64,000 bases of DNA from Dyadobacter sp. 3J3 (GCF_009801115.1 NZ_VTOL01000008.1:345883-409882), one strand, 5' to 3'. Positions 42,506 through 52,172 are shown, counted from the stretch's first letter. Program-made: numbers and translations. Notes: a model not told the origin generated them from the sequence alone.

Positions 42506-45500
42506 ATGATTGGAGATTTATTACTTAGACTAAATACCCTCCTTTCCCGCCATAAAACCGCTTTCTTTCTCTCGCTGATCTGCATCACTGCCGTTCTTGG
42601 TTTTGGAATATCAAGGCTAAAAATCACTGAAAGCATTTTTGCAACTTTACCAAAAGGCAAAACATTTGAAGAATTCAACAGGCTGGTTGAAAATAAAAGC
42701 ATCATTAACCAGATTGTTTTTTCAATTAATATAAAAGAAGAAACCGATACCGAGGATGCCAAAACGTTGGCGGAGAATTTTGCCGGTGCTCTTGAAAAAA
42801 ATACAAAAGGGTATATCAAAAACATTCAGGCGGTGCGGCCAAACATTCAGCAGGATGTTTACGATTACACCTTTGCGCGTTTTCCTGAACTGATCGATTC
42901 GTCTTATTATCAGCATATTGCAAATAAAACGGTTGCAGATTCTATTAGGATTTCCGTGACAAATGCTTACAAACAACTGCTGGCTCCCGGTGGGACTTTT
43001 CTACGTCAGTTTATATTGAATGATCCGTTAGGGATTTCAGGTAAATATTTTCGCGATTTAAATGCGATTAATAATTCCAACGGTATGACGGTTGACGACG
43101 GTTTGATGTTTTCCAAAGATCGGAAGCAGATTATAGTCATGGCCGGAACAAATTATGATTCCGGGAATTCTGCCAAAAATATTGAATTATATAATAATGT
43201 TGAGGCTTTTAAAGCCAGTTGGAGCATACAACATCCTGATAATCAGTTTTCCTATTTCGGTACTTTTGAAATTGCCGCTCAAAATGCAATTCAGGTAAAA
43301 CACGATTCCTATACCACGATGATCATCGCATTATCAGCGATTTTGCTCATCATGATTTTGTATTACCGGAAAATTCTGATTCCGTTTTATATCGTATTGC
43401 CAGCGATTTTCGGTGGTGTTTTTGCCTTGGGAATCATTGGCTTTTTCAGACCTGAAATTTCAGGGATTTCGCTGGCAACGGGCGCAGTATTATTCGGAAT
43501 TTTACTGGATTATTCTTTTCATTTTTTCACACATCTCCGGCATACCGGCTCTGTAAAAATTGCTGTCAAGGAAGTAAGTGAGCCACTTTTGACTGGAAGT
43601 CTGACCACGATTCTTGCATTTAGTGCGCTTCATTTTGCGAATTCTGTGGTTTTACAGGACTTTGGATTATTTGCTTCTTTAAGTTTATCCGGCGCAGCAC
43701 TTTTTACATTAATTGGTCTACCAGTTGTTTTACAGGCTTTTAATTTTGATTACAAAAATATTCCGGGCGAAATCAAATTTTTTAATTTCCCCAAAGTCCC
43801 GGCAAAACTCCGTTCAGCTATTCTGTTTCTGGTCGCAATTCTCACGGTTGTTTTTCTTTATTATTCTCAGTTCACAGAATTCGACAGCAGCTTCGAAAAC
43901 CTGAGTATCCACAGTGCCGATCTCAAAGAAAAAGAGCAGCTTTTGACAGGAATAAATCCGGAAAATGAGAAAAGGATTTATGTTTTTTCAATGGATAAAA
44001 ACAAAGAAAAAGCGGAAGAATTAAATTATCAAGTATTTCAAAAACTGACGGCGCTTAAAACGAATAAAAAAATCAACGGTTTTGTTTCCTCCGGCTCATT
44101 TCTTATTCCTGAAAAACTAAAAAAAGAAAGAAAAGAACGCTGGGCTAATTTCTGGAATTCGGATAAAAAAGCTCAGACATTTTCCGTAATGAATCAATCT
44201 GCTTCACAAAACGGATTTAATGGCGCTGCATTTGACAATTTCAAAAGCTGGATTTCAGGAGAAAACGAAAATCCGGTTGAAGAAAAAGAATTGTTTTCTG
44301 AGTTAGGGTTAAATAATCTGATTGAAAGCAGTCCTGGAAAAACGACACTTATCACGACCATTGTAGCGAAACAGGATCAATTACCATCCTTAAAAACGGC
44401 ATTACGAAAAATCGACGGCGTCGAAATCTTTGATCGTGGTGAACTGGCCGCTGAATTGCTGACGATGGTAAAAGATGATTTCAATTATATTCTGATCATT
44501 TCCGCCTCGATCGTTTTCCTGACCCTATTAATCGTTTATGGAAGATTTGAATTGACATTTCTATCCTTTATTCCGATGGTAATCAGCTGGATATGGATTT
44601 TAGGAATCGCAGCTTTATTGGGAATAAAATTCAATTTTGTTAACGTGGTCATTACGACTTTCATCTTCGGACTTGGAGACGATTTCAGCATTTTTGTCAC
44701 GGAAGGACTTTTAAGTAAATATAAATATGGAAAAGATACACTTCGCTCCTACCAGTCTGCGATTGTACTTTCTGCCTGCACAACGATCGTTGGAACCGGT
44801 GTTTTAATTTTTGCCGAACATCCTGCAATTCATTCCATTGCGCTGATTAGCGTTTTGGGCATTGTTTGTATTCTTTTTGTGTCCTTCATTGTTCAGCCTG
44901 TTATTTTTAATTTCTTCGTTGAAAATCGTATCAAACGTAAAAAAGCTCCGGTAACGCTGCTTCCGTTTATTCTCAGTATCAGCAGTTTCACCTACTTTCT
45001 TTCAGGTTGCCTTTTTCTTCATTCCAAGCTGATACTCATCATTCTTCTACCGATTTCGAAAATCAGAAAAAAGCAGATGATTAATAATTCACTGGCATTT
45101 TTCGCAAAAAGCGTCATTTATTCCGGTCCGCATGTAAAGAAAAACTTTTCCGGGACTGAGCATATGGATATCTCAAAACCAGTCATTTACATTGCAAATC
45201 ATACTTCTTTCCTTGATATTCTGCTTGCTATTATGATCAATCCAAAAATTGTGATGATGGTGAAAGGATGGGTTTATAACTCGCCTTTTTTCGGCCCGAT
45301 CATTCGTTTTGCAGGTTATATTTACACAGAAGCAGGCCCGGAAGAAAACATTGCGCGGATGAAAAAACTGATTGAAGAAGGTTATTCAATCCTTGTTTTC
45401 CCAGAGGGAACGCGCTCGGAAGATGGGAAAATTGGCCGCTTTCACAAAGGCGCATTTCATCTGGCCCAGGAATTAAAACTTGATATTCAACCTATTTTAA

Positions 45501-46360
45501 TTCACGGAGCTTCGGATGTTTTGCCAAAGGGCGATTTCCTGATTCGTTCGGGTGCTTTGAACGTAAGAGTTTTGCCACGATTACCTTACAATGATCCGAG
45601 ATGGGGAGAAAGTCTGCGCGATAAAACAAAGAATATCTCGGCGCATTTTAAATCAGAGTTTGAATTTTATAAGGATGAGATGGAAGATACAACTTATCTC
45701 AAACCTAAAATTTTCACAAATTACGTTTTCAAAGGACCCGTTCTGGAATGGTATTTCAAAACAAAATGGAATCTGGAAGCGAAAAATTATACGTATTATA
45801 ATGAATTAATCGGACACCGGAAAAACATTCTGGATGTTGGCTGTGGCTATGGTTATCTTTCATTTTATCTTCATTATAAAAATGAAAACAGAGTTATAAC
45901 TGGTATTGATTACGATGAAGACAAGATTTTAATCGCTCAGAATAGTTATAACAAAACAGAAAATCTGCAATTCCGGTATGAGGATATCATGTCCACCGAT
46001 TTGGCAAATCAGGATATAATATTTTTAAATGATATACTTCATTATCTTTCAGAAGAAAAACAGCAGATCACACTGGACCGATGTGCGAAGGCTCTTAATC
46101 CAGGCGGAATTCTGTTTATCAGAGACGGTATCACGGATTTGAAAGAGAAACACAAAAATACAGAACGCACAGAAGCATTATCGACCGGGTTATTTTCATT
46201 TAATAAAAAAGATACCGAATTTCATTTTTTCTCCTCCTCTGATATAAGAACATTTGCCGAAAAAAATCAGCTGGATTTTGAAATGCAGGAGCACTCAAAA
46301 AATACCTCAAACGTATTGATCATTTTAAGAAAACCATCCTCTTACCAAATAACGGAATAA
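42506..46360 (+). CDS. Trifunctional MMPL transporter / PlsC acyltransferase / SAM methyltransferase
   Basis: A 1284-residue three-domain fusion. Residues 1 to about 820 are an MMPL/RND-type exporter with about a dozen membrane helices and two large extracytoplasmic loops. A PlsC-type 1-acylglycerol-phosphate acyltransferase domain follows, with NHTSFLD at about 898 (His-x4-Asp) and FPEGTRS at about 965. The C-terminal class I methyltransferase has ILDVGCGYGYLSFYL at about 1105-1119. It probably exports the pigment lipid across the inner membrane, with acylation and methylation (methyl ether or ester) at the cytosolic face. It is divergent from the ammonia-lyase, and heads a three-gene operon. 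The frame is continuous through all domains, so this is a true fusion. Confidence 0.92.
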   Translation: MIGDLLLRLNTLLSRHKTAFFLSLICITAVLGFGISRLKITESIFATLPKGKTFEEFNRLVENKSIINQIVFSINIKEETDTEDAKTLAENFAGALEKNTKGYIKNIQAVRPNIQQDVYDYTFARFPELIDSSYYQHIANKTVADSIRISVTNAYKQLLAPGGTFLRQFILNDPLGISGKYFRDLNAINNSNGMTVDDGLMFSKDRKQIIVMAGTNYDSGNSAKNIELYNNVEAFKASWSIQHPDNQFSYFGTFEIAAQNAIQVKHDSYTTMIIALSAILLIMILYYRKILIPFYIVLPAIFGGVFALGIIGFFRPEISGISLATGAVLFGILLDYSFHFFTHLRHTGSVKIAVKEVSEPLLTGSLTTILAFSALHFANSVVLQDFGLFASLSLSGAALFTLIGLPVVLQAFNFDYKNIPGEIKFFNFPKVPAKLRSAILFLVAILTVVFLYYSQFTEFDSSFENLSIHSADLKEKEQLLTGINPENEKRIYVFSMDKNKEKAEELNYQVFQKLTALKTNKKINGFVSSGSFLIPEKLKKERKERWANFWNSDKKAQTFSVMNQSASQNGFNGAAFDNFKSWISGENENPVEEKELFSELGLNNLIESSPGKTTLITTIVAKQDQLPSLKTALRKIDGVEIFDRGELAAELLTMVKDDFNYILIISASIVFLTLLIVYGRFELTFLSFIPMVISWIWILGIAALLGIKFNFVNVVITTFIFGLGDDFSIFVTEGLLSKYKYGKDTLRSYQSAIVLSACTTIVGTGVLIFAEHPAIHSIALISVLGIVCILFVSFIVQPVIFNFFVENRIKRKKAPVTLLPFILSISSFTYFLSGCLFLHSKLILIILLPISKIRKKQMINNSLAFFAKSVIYSGPHVKKNFSGTEHMDISKPVIYIANHTSFLDILLAIMINPKIVMMVKGWVYNSPFFGPIIRFAGYIYTEAGPEENIARMKKLIEEGYSILVFPEGTRSEDGKIGRFHKGAFHLAQELKLDIQPILIHGASDVLPKGDFLIRSGALNVRVLPRLPYNDPRWGESLRDKTKNISAHFKSEFEFYKDEMEDTTYLKPKIFTNYVFKGPVLEWYFKTKWNLEAKNYTYYNELIGHRKNILDVGCGYGYLSFYLHYKNENRVITGIDYDEDKILIAQNSYNKTENLQFRYEDIMSTDLANQDIIFLNDILHYLSEEKQQITLDRCAKALNPGGILFIRDGITDLKEKHKNTERTEALSTGLFSFNKKDTEFHFFSSSDIRTFAEKNQLDFEMQEHSKNTSNVLIILRKPSSYQITE

Positions 46361-46486
46361 GTTTCAAATAATGGATTTTTGATCCACGGGAAATAACCGT
46401 TAAATTAATAAAAGTTAAAATAAGAAATTATTTGTAAATCTTGCCGGGATTTCCGGCCGGATAATTTATTTGAAACAATCATTTAC

Positions 46487-48016
46487 ATGCAGCAAGAGTC
46501 TGAAAAGGAGTATGATTTTGTAATCGTGGGGAGTGGTTTGGGAGGACTGGTGTGTGCATATATTCTAGCCTCAGAAGGGCATAGTGTACTCGTTCTCGAA
46601 AAGAATCATCAAATTGGTGGCCTTCTTCAGGTATATAGCCGGGACAAAACCATCTTTGATACAGGCGTACATTATGTCGGAAGTCTGGACAAGGGAGAAA
46701 ATCTTTATCAGTTTTTCAAATATTTCGGTATTCTTGATAAAATGAAACTGAAACGGATGGACGACGAAAAGTTCGATGTCGTCCGGTTTGATGATGGGTC
46801 AGAATACTTTTACGGACAAGGATATGATCAGTTCAAGAAAAATCTGATCGGATATTTTCCGGATGAAAAAGACGTAATTGAGACCTATTGTGCCAAAATA
46901 AAAGAAACTTGCGGCAAATTTCCACTCTACAATCTGATGACAACAGGGCCCAATTATCAGATGGACAGTGACATGATGGAGCTCAATGCATATGATTACA
47001 TAGCTTCGCTGACTACAAATGAAAGATTGAGAAATGTGCTTGCAGGCACCAATCTGCTTTATGCAGGTGTAAAAGAAATGACTCCCTTTTATGTTCATGC
47101 ACTGATTTTAAACAGCTATTTATCAGGATCTTATAAATTTATTAACGGTGGCTCTCAAATTGCGATCCAGCTTAGCAGGGCAATCAGGAATTTCGGAGGC
47201 GAAATTTTAAAAAGGAAAAAGGTTGTGGGTGCCCAGTATAATGATGCAGGAAAAATTACCGGTGTTGTTACTGAAAACGGAGAGGTTTTCAGAGGCAAAG
47301 AATATATTTCCAATATACACCCGGCTGTCACGATCGATATTTTTGGAGAAAACCGGTTTTTACCGGTTTACAGAAATCGTATTCGTTCGCTAAAAAATAG
47401 TATTTCCACTTTTATCCTACACATCACATTTCAGGAAAATACTTTTGAATACCTGAATTATAATATTTATCAACATCATAATGAGGATGTTTGGGGAGGT
47501 GTTGAGTATGATCAGGAAACCTGGCCGCAAACTTATTTTGTCTGCACGCCCTTCATTTCAAAAAATGAAAAATATGCAGAATCCATGTCCATCATGACCT
47601 ACATGAAAAGTGAGGAAATTGAGGAATGGAGCCATAGCTTGCGAACTGTATCTGAACCCGGAGAACGTGAAGAATCGTATCTCAGATTCAAAAAACACAA
47701 AGAAGAACAGGTAATGGTACGAGTTAAAAAACTATTTCCGGGCATTGAAGATAAAATTCGTTCGGTTCATAGTACGTCACCACTTACTTTTCGGGATTAC
47801 ATTGGTAATAAAGACGGGTCGCTATATGGTGTTTTGCAAAACTCAGCCTCACCCACCAGAACGCAGATTAATACAAAAACAAGAATTTCGAATTTGCATT
47901 TAACCGGACAAAACATTGCCATGCACGGTATTTTGGGCGTGACGGCCAGCGCTTTTGTTACCTGCTTTTCATTTGTAGATAAAGATAAACTTATTCAAAA
48001 AGTCAAAGATGCTTGA
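46487..48016 (+). CDS. FAD-dependent oxidoreductase, CrtI/phytoene-desaturase-like
   Basis: A 509-residue flavoprotein with a dinucleotide-binding motif at the start (DFVIVGSGLGGLVCAYILAS) followed by LEKNHQIGGLLQVY and TGVHYVGSLDKGENL. The C-terminal FAD motif is LHLTGQNIAMHGILGVTASA. It fits the phytoene dehydrogenase/retinol saturase-like group. A desaturase, isomerase or saturase role on the polyene is possible; the reaction cannot be fixed by sequence. Its stop overlaps the next gene by 8 bases, and both are downstream of the trifunctional exporter. Confidence 0.87.
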   Translation: MQQESEKEYDFVIVGSGLGGLVCAYILASEGHSVLVLEKNHQIGGLLQVYSRDKTIFDTGVHYVGSLDKGENLYQFFKYFGILDKMKLKRMDDEKFDVVRFDDGSEYFYGQGYDQFKKNLIGYFPDEKDVIETYCAKIKETCGKFPLYNLMTTGPNYQMDSDMMELNAYDYIASLTTNERLRNVLAGTNLLYAGVKEMTPFYVHALILNSYLSGSYKFINGGSQIAIQLSRAIRNFGGEILKRKKVVGAQYNDAGKITGVVTENGEVFRGKEYISNIHPAVTIDIFGENRFLPVYRNRIRSLKNSISTFILHITFQENTFEYLNYNIYQHHNEDVWGGVEYDQETWPQTYFVCTPFISKNEKYAESMSIMTYMKSEEIEEWSHSLRTVSEPGEREESYLRFKKHKEEQVMVRVKKLFPGIEDKIRSVHSTSPLTFRDYIGNKDGSLYGVLQNSASPTRTQINTKTRISNLHLTGQNIAMHGILGVTASAFVTCFSFVDKDKLIQKVKDA

Positions 48017-49259
48017 TCATGCCAAAGTTGATGTGGTGGTTATCGGGGCCGGACCTGCCGGAACCGTTGCCGCAGCCTATTTAAAAAAGCAGGGATATGA
48101 TGTTACAATTTTAGAAAAAGAAAAATTTCCACGCTTCCAGATTGGCGAAAGTCTTCTGCCGTGTTGCATGGAACACCTTGACGAATCAGGACTTCTGGAA
48201 GCGGTAGTTCCTAAAAATTTCCAAAAAAAGACAGGAGCAGCGTTTATGCGTGGCGAAAATCGCTGTGAATTTTTCTTTTCTGAACAATTTACAAAAGGCT
48301 GGACATGGACCTGGCAGGTAAAACGGGCTGATTTTGACCTGACACTTGCCGAAGCAACGCGGGCGAAAGGTGTAGATGTGAATTTTGAATGTGAAGTACT
48401 GAATGTAACCTGTTCCAAAGAAAAACAAGTTGTTGAATATAAAGATGTTGATGGAAATAAATTTACGATAGAGGCAAAATTTATTATTGATTCGAGCGGT
48501 TACGGACGTGTTTTACCAAAATTATTTGATCTGAGCAAACCATCTGCATTCTCTCCTCGTGGTGCTATTTTTTCTCATTTGGAAGATAAAAACCGGACAG
48601 AAAAAGCGAGCAACAATATTTTCGTCCACTCTTTCGACGATAACAAATCCTGGATCTGGGCGATTCCTTTTTCGGATGGTTCGACTTCCGTAGGCGTTGT
48701 TGGAAATCGCGAGAAAATTGAAGAAATGGCTGAAAACGGTGGAGAAAAATATAAAAATTTCATCCGGGAATTCGATGATTTGAAAGGCCGTTTTAAAAAT
48801 GCAGCACTAAAATGGGAGCCAAAACATATCCTCGGTTATTCGGTCGGGGTGAAACAGATGTATGGTGAAGGTTTCGTTTTATCGGGAAATAGCACAGAAT
48901 TCCTCGATCCGATTTTTTCATCAGGAGTTACTTTTGCCACGGCATCAGGATTACTTTCTGCTAAAATGACCCACAAACATTTGCAGGGAGAAACAGTAGA
49001 CTGGAAAAAGGAATACGAAGATGTGGTTCAGGGTGGAATCAATGTTTTCAGAAGTTATGTTTCAGGCTGGTATGCGGGAGATTTCCAGACAATTGTTTTT
49101 GCCAAACAAATAAATGAAGATATTAAAAACCAGATATGCTCTGTTTTGGCAGGTTACGTCTGGGACCAATCTAATCCTTTTGTAAAAAAGCATGATACCA
49201 TTTTGCCGACGCTTGCGAAAGTCATCAAGATGAAAGAGAATCCCAGGGTTAATTTGTAA
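48009..49259 (+). CDS. FAD-dependent monooxygenase/halogenase-like enzyme
   Basis: A 416-residue flavoprotein with GxGxxG in VVIGAGPAGTVAAAYL (residues 11-26), and the flavin-dependent-halogenase signature WIWAIP at 215-220, followed by FSDGSTSVGVVGN. The region FQIGESLLPCCMEHLDESGLL is also typical of the halogenase/geranylgeranyl-reductase superfamily. By eye, Met80 sits where halogenases have their catalytic Lys, so true halogenation is doubtful; ring hydroxylation is an alternative. Flexirubins can carry chlorine or hydroxyl/methyl groups on the aryl ring, so either would fit. It is the last gene of the plus-strand operon, closed by a strong terminator. Confidence 0.83.
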   Translation: MLDHAKVDVVVIGAGPAGTVAAAYLKKQGYDVTILEKEKFPRFQIGESLLPCCMEHLDESGLLEAVVPKNFQKKTGAAFMRGENRCEFFFSEQFTKGWTWTWQVKRADFDLTLAEATRAKGVDVNFECEVLNVTCSKEKQVVEYKDVDGNKFTIEAKFIIDSSGYGRVLPKLFDLSKPSAFSPRGAIFSHLEDKNRTEKASNNIFVHSFDDNKSWIWAIPFSDGSTSVGVVGNREKIEEMAENGGEKYKNFIREFDDLKGRFKNAALKWEPKHILGYSVGVKQMYGEGFVLSGNSTEFLDPIFSSGVTFATASGLLSAKMTHKHLQGETVDWKKEYEDVVQGGINVFRSYVSGWYAGDFQTIVFAKQINEDIKNQICSVLAGYVWDQSNPFVKKHDTILPTLAKVIKMKENPRVNL

Positions 49260-49273
49260 TCGAATTAATCAAT

Positions 49274-49306
49274 AAAAAGCTCCTGATGCGTCAGGAGCTT
49301 TTTTTA
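49274..49306. terminator. Bidirectional rho-independent terminator
   Basis: AAAAAGCTCCTGA (49274-49286) and TCAGGAGCTTTTT (49291-49303) form a 13-bp stem with a TGCG tetraloop. It lies between the plus-strand flavoprotein gene and the convergent minus-strand ketosynthase-like gene, and carries T-runs for both directions. Confidence 0.92.
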
Positions 49307-49315
49307 TATTCAATT

Positions 49316-50365
49316 TTACAGGCCGGACATCAAAATAAATCCATGTTGAATTCCTTTATGATGGTTATAAACCAGGATTTTCTCAGGCTTCCTAATTATT
49401 CCCTTCGTTAGCAAAGTCTCGTCCGGCATTTTCTTTCCATTCAAAATATGAGCCCCCATCCAAACTGCAAAAGCAGTAGCGGTTGGGAAATCGCCTACCA
49501 GATTTTTATAGTTGTAAACAGTACTTTCAGGAAATAGCGTTTCGTGCATCCAGCTATACCAATGATCGTTCCGGCTGTCACCACTATAACCTAAAATAAG
49601 TGTGTCAATTTCTGACAATTCAATTTTATTCTTTGTCAAAAAACAATTCAGTTTTTCTCTTAATTTGTCTTTATCAGCATAGCTAATCTGATCAACATCA
49701 ACAATTTCAGCGAGCGAATTCTCAGATTTCTCAGCTTCAACAACAAACATTACCGCAGCTTCACCGCAAACGGTTCCGGACGTTCCTGAGTTTAATAATG
49801 TTCCCGATGTCGTTTGTTCCTTTTTCCAGGAGCCTGCAAACAGGTCAATATTATAATTGTAATCTGAAATTTCCTCTATATTTCCCAAAAGCAATGATTT
49901 TGCTTTTTTCTCTTCAAAAAGTAAAAAAGCATCTAATAAGGCCCCTTCAAAAGCAAGGTAATTATTCACATGCGTGGCATTGTATCCTGTTATCTTGCTC
50001 ATGAGCGCCAGGTTTCCTGCCACTGCGTTAGGAGTGCTCTGCACGAAATTGGTAGGCGTCAGAGTCCCTTCATTGTAGTCGACAATTTGGTTGAGGAATT
50101 TAAGACAATCTTCCAAGCCGCCGTTTGTCGTTGCAAGTATAATGCCGTCCAGATCCGGATTTTTTTGAATTAGCGGAAGTCCTGTGCCCACGCCTATGCG
50201 AACAGCTTTCCCCATTCTTCTGAGCAAACCAGCGGGGATTAAATTTCCATATCCTGGCTCGATAGCCATATATCGGTTTCCAATATTTATTTTCAGAGCC
50301 ATTTCAAAGAAAGCCTCGTCATAGGTCTGCTGAGCCGAAATACAGGATAAATCTTTTATAAACAT
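49316..50365 (-). CDS. Ketosynthase-fold protein without active-site Cys (chain-length-factor-like), 3
   Basis: A 349-residue thiolase-fold protein. The core LTPTNFVQSTPNAVAGNLAL and YNATHVNNYLAFEGALLDAF match the corresponding parts of the protein at 32365-33327, and the Cys position reads Tyr or Leu by eye alignment. The His motifs of active ketosynthases are absent. It is probably a partner or chain-length factor for one of the three active ketosynthases, although it lies apart from them, beyond the plus-strand operon. It is followed downstream by the shared terminator; upstream is glpD, 23 bases away on the same strand. Confidence 0.78.
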   Translation of the reverse strand: MFIKDLSCISAQQTYDEAFFEMALKINIGNRYMAIEPGYGNLIPAGLLRRMGKAVRIGVGTGLPLIQKNPDLDGIILATTNGGLEDCLKFLNQIVDYNEGTLTPTNFVQSTPNAVAGNLALMSKITGYNATHVNNYLAFEGALLDAFLLFEEKKAKSLLLGNIEEISDYNYNIDLFAGSWKKEQTTSGTLLNSGTSGTVCGEAAVMFVVEAEKSENSLAEIVDVDQISYADKDKLREKLNCFLTKNKIELSEIDTLILGYSGDSRNDHWYSWMHETLFPESTVYNYKNLVGDFPTATAFAVWMGAHILNGKKMPDETLLTKGIIRKPEKILVYNHHKGIQHGFILMSGL

Positions 50366-50388
50366 GTTCTAACTTTCACTATAACCTG

Positions 50389-52038
50389 CTATTTAGCAAC
50401 CATTTCGCCTGCGGCTGTTGCCATAAATTGTTCTATTTCCTGACTATATTCCAGAATATGTTTTTCCTTTAAAGCATCGCTCCATCCCAGCTCCTCTCCC
50501 ATCAATGTCGCTACTTCCGGTAAACATTTTAATGTGGCCTGCCAATCCGTGATTTCCATACGAATTCTTCTTGCCAGAAAATCTCTCGGGGTTATCGCCA
50601 TTTCATGACGGACCGTGTAAATTACTTCTGCTTTGATGTATGGATAATTCGAGTCCAGTTTTTCTTTAAGTACAGGGTTTGCGGCGGTAAGTTTTCCAAT
50701 TTCACTGGCTCTCGAACCATATTTACTTACCAGATGCTTGCTCACATCTTCTGGTAAATTAAAGTCCTTCACAAGAAACTTCCAGGAATTGTAATCAAAA
50801 TTAGCACCACCGGTCAATAAATGATCCGAGGTTGTACATTCATTCGTTTTCCCAAAAATAATATCCGCCTGATCAATCGTATCCTTCGCCATCAAACGAT
50901 AGGTTGTCCATTTTCCACCCAATAAACTGACAAGCCCGGAAACCTGATCAATCTCGATTTCATGGTCTCTTAACAATGTTTTGGTAGACTTATGCGGATC
51001 AGCAGACAGCAATGGCCGTAATCCACCATAACCCGCTTTGATTTTTGAAATATCGATCTCTTTATCCAGATACGGATTTAAGGTACTTACCAGATAATCA
51101 ACTTCTTTTTTAGTTAAAGTAGCCTCATTCACAATATCTTGCGAATCCGTATCGGTTGTACCAAGCAACATAGATCCTTCAAAAGGAATGGCGAAAACGA
51201 CGCGACCATCCGGTGTTTTCGGAATCAACATCGCATTTTTACTATTCAAAACTTCATAAGGAAGAACTACATGAACACCTTTACTCGGCCGTATCCGGCT
51301 CGACAAAGAGCCATTGGCGAAATGCCGTATTTTATCAGAAAATGGTCCGGTACAGTTGATTACAATTTTAGAATTGATCGTAAATTTTTCCTCAGACTGT
51401 GTATCCTGCACCTGCACACTTTTTAATTCCCCATCCCGACTTTTTTCAAATCCACTAACTTCGATATAATTGGCAACTGCCGCACCCGCTTCTGAGGCAG
51501 AAGTTGACAAGGCAAGACAATAACGCGCATCATCCAGCTGACCGTCGTAATACATGACGGCACTGTGTAATTTGCTTCTGTTAAGTGTAGGCATTTTCGC
51601 CAAAACCTCTTCCTTTTTTAACCACTTGCTTTTTGGCAGAGAATCGTTTGTTGCAAACCAGTCGTACATTCTAAGACCAATACTAAAATACAGCCCTTCA
51701 ATCCAGGAATTTACAGGAGTCATTAATGCCAGCGGCCTTGCCAGGTGTGGTGCATTATTTAATACGATATGCCTTTCTTCTAGTCCGTGACGAACCTGTT
51801 TTAATTGTGCAAAATCAAGATTTTTGAAAGCTTGTTCCAGATAACGCACACCACCATGAATCAGTTTTGTAGAACGTGAAGAAGTTTCTGAAGCAAAATC
51901 CTTTCGGTCAATTAGCGCCACTTTATAACCTCTTAAAACAGCATCCAACGCACAGCCCGCACCACTTGCCCCTGCGCCAATTATACAAATATCAAAATGC
52001 TCATTTTTTAATCTTAGGAGTGACTCGTTACGATTCAT
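50389..52038 (-). CDS. glpD: Glycerol-3-phosphate dehydrogenase/oxidase (FAD)
   Basis: A 549-residue flavoprotein. The FAD motif is DICIIGAGASGAGCALDAVL (residues 16-35), followed by the family signature SSRSTKLIHGGVRYLEQ. The C-terminal domain includes MAITPRDFLARRIRMEI, characteristic of GlpD/GlpA. It oxidises glycerol-3-phosphate to dihydroxyacetone phosphate and passes electrons to quinone at the inner membrane. It lies 23 bases upstream of the ketosynthase-like gene and may be co-transcribed with it. The link with the pigment cluster is probably only positional. Confidence 0.93.
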   Translation of the reverse strand: MNRNESLLRLKNEHFDICIIGAGASGAGCALDAVLRGYKVALIDRKDFASETSSRSTKLIHGGVRYLEQAFKNLDFAQLKQVRHGLEERHIVLNNAPHLARPLALMTPVNSWIEGLYFSIGLRMYDWFATNDSLPKSKWLKKEEVLAKMPTLNRSKLHSAVMYYDGQLDDARYCLALSTSASEAGAAVANYIEVSGFEKSRDGELKSVQVQDTQSEEKFTINSKIVINCTGPFSDKIRHFANGSLSSRIRPSKGVHVVLPYEVLNSKNAMLIPKTPDGRVVFAIPFEGSMLLGTTDTDSQDIVNEATLTKKEVDYLVSTLNPYLDKEIDISKIKAGYGGLRPLLSADPHKSTKTLLRDHEIEIDQVSGLVSLLGGKWTTYRLMAKDTIDQADIIFGKTNECTTSDHLLTGGANFDYNSWKFLVKDFNLPEDVSKHLVSKYGSRASEIGKLTAANPVLKEKLDSNYPYIKAEVIYTVRHEMAITPRDFLARRIRMEITDWQATLKCLPEVATLMGEELGWSDALKEKHILEYSQEIEQFMATAAGEMVAK

Positions 52039-52076
52039 GCAAAGCGGGTATAATATTTGTATTAGTTAATCAAATA

Positions 52077-52084
52077 CAAAAGTA
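52077..52084 (-). promoter_or_regulatory. TACTTTTG, candidate -7 box for glpD
   Basis: The plus strand reads CAAAAGTA, an exact TAnnTTTG on the minus strand, 38 bases upstream of the glpD start. No perfectly spaced TTG is seen further upstream, so the call is tentative. Confidence 0.3.
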
Positions 52085-52172
52085 CAAAGTTGAGGATTGT
52101 TATTGCATTAAATTATTGATAAAATAAATTCTATAAATGATGTGACGACTTTGCTATTTTTCCGTCTGAGAG

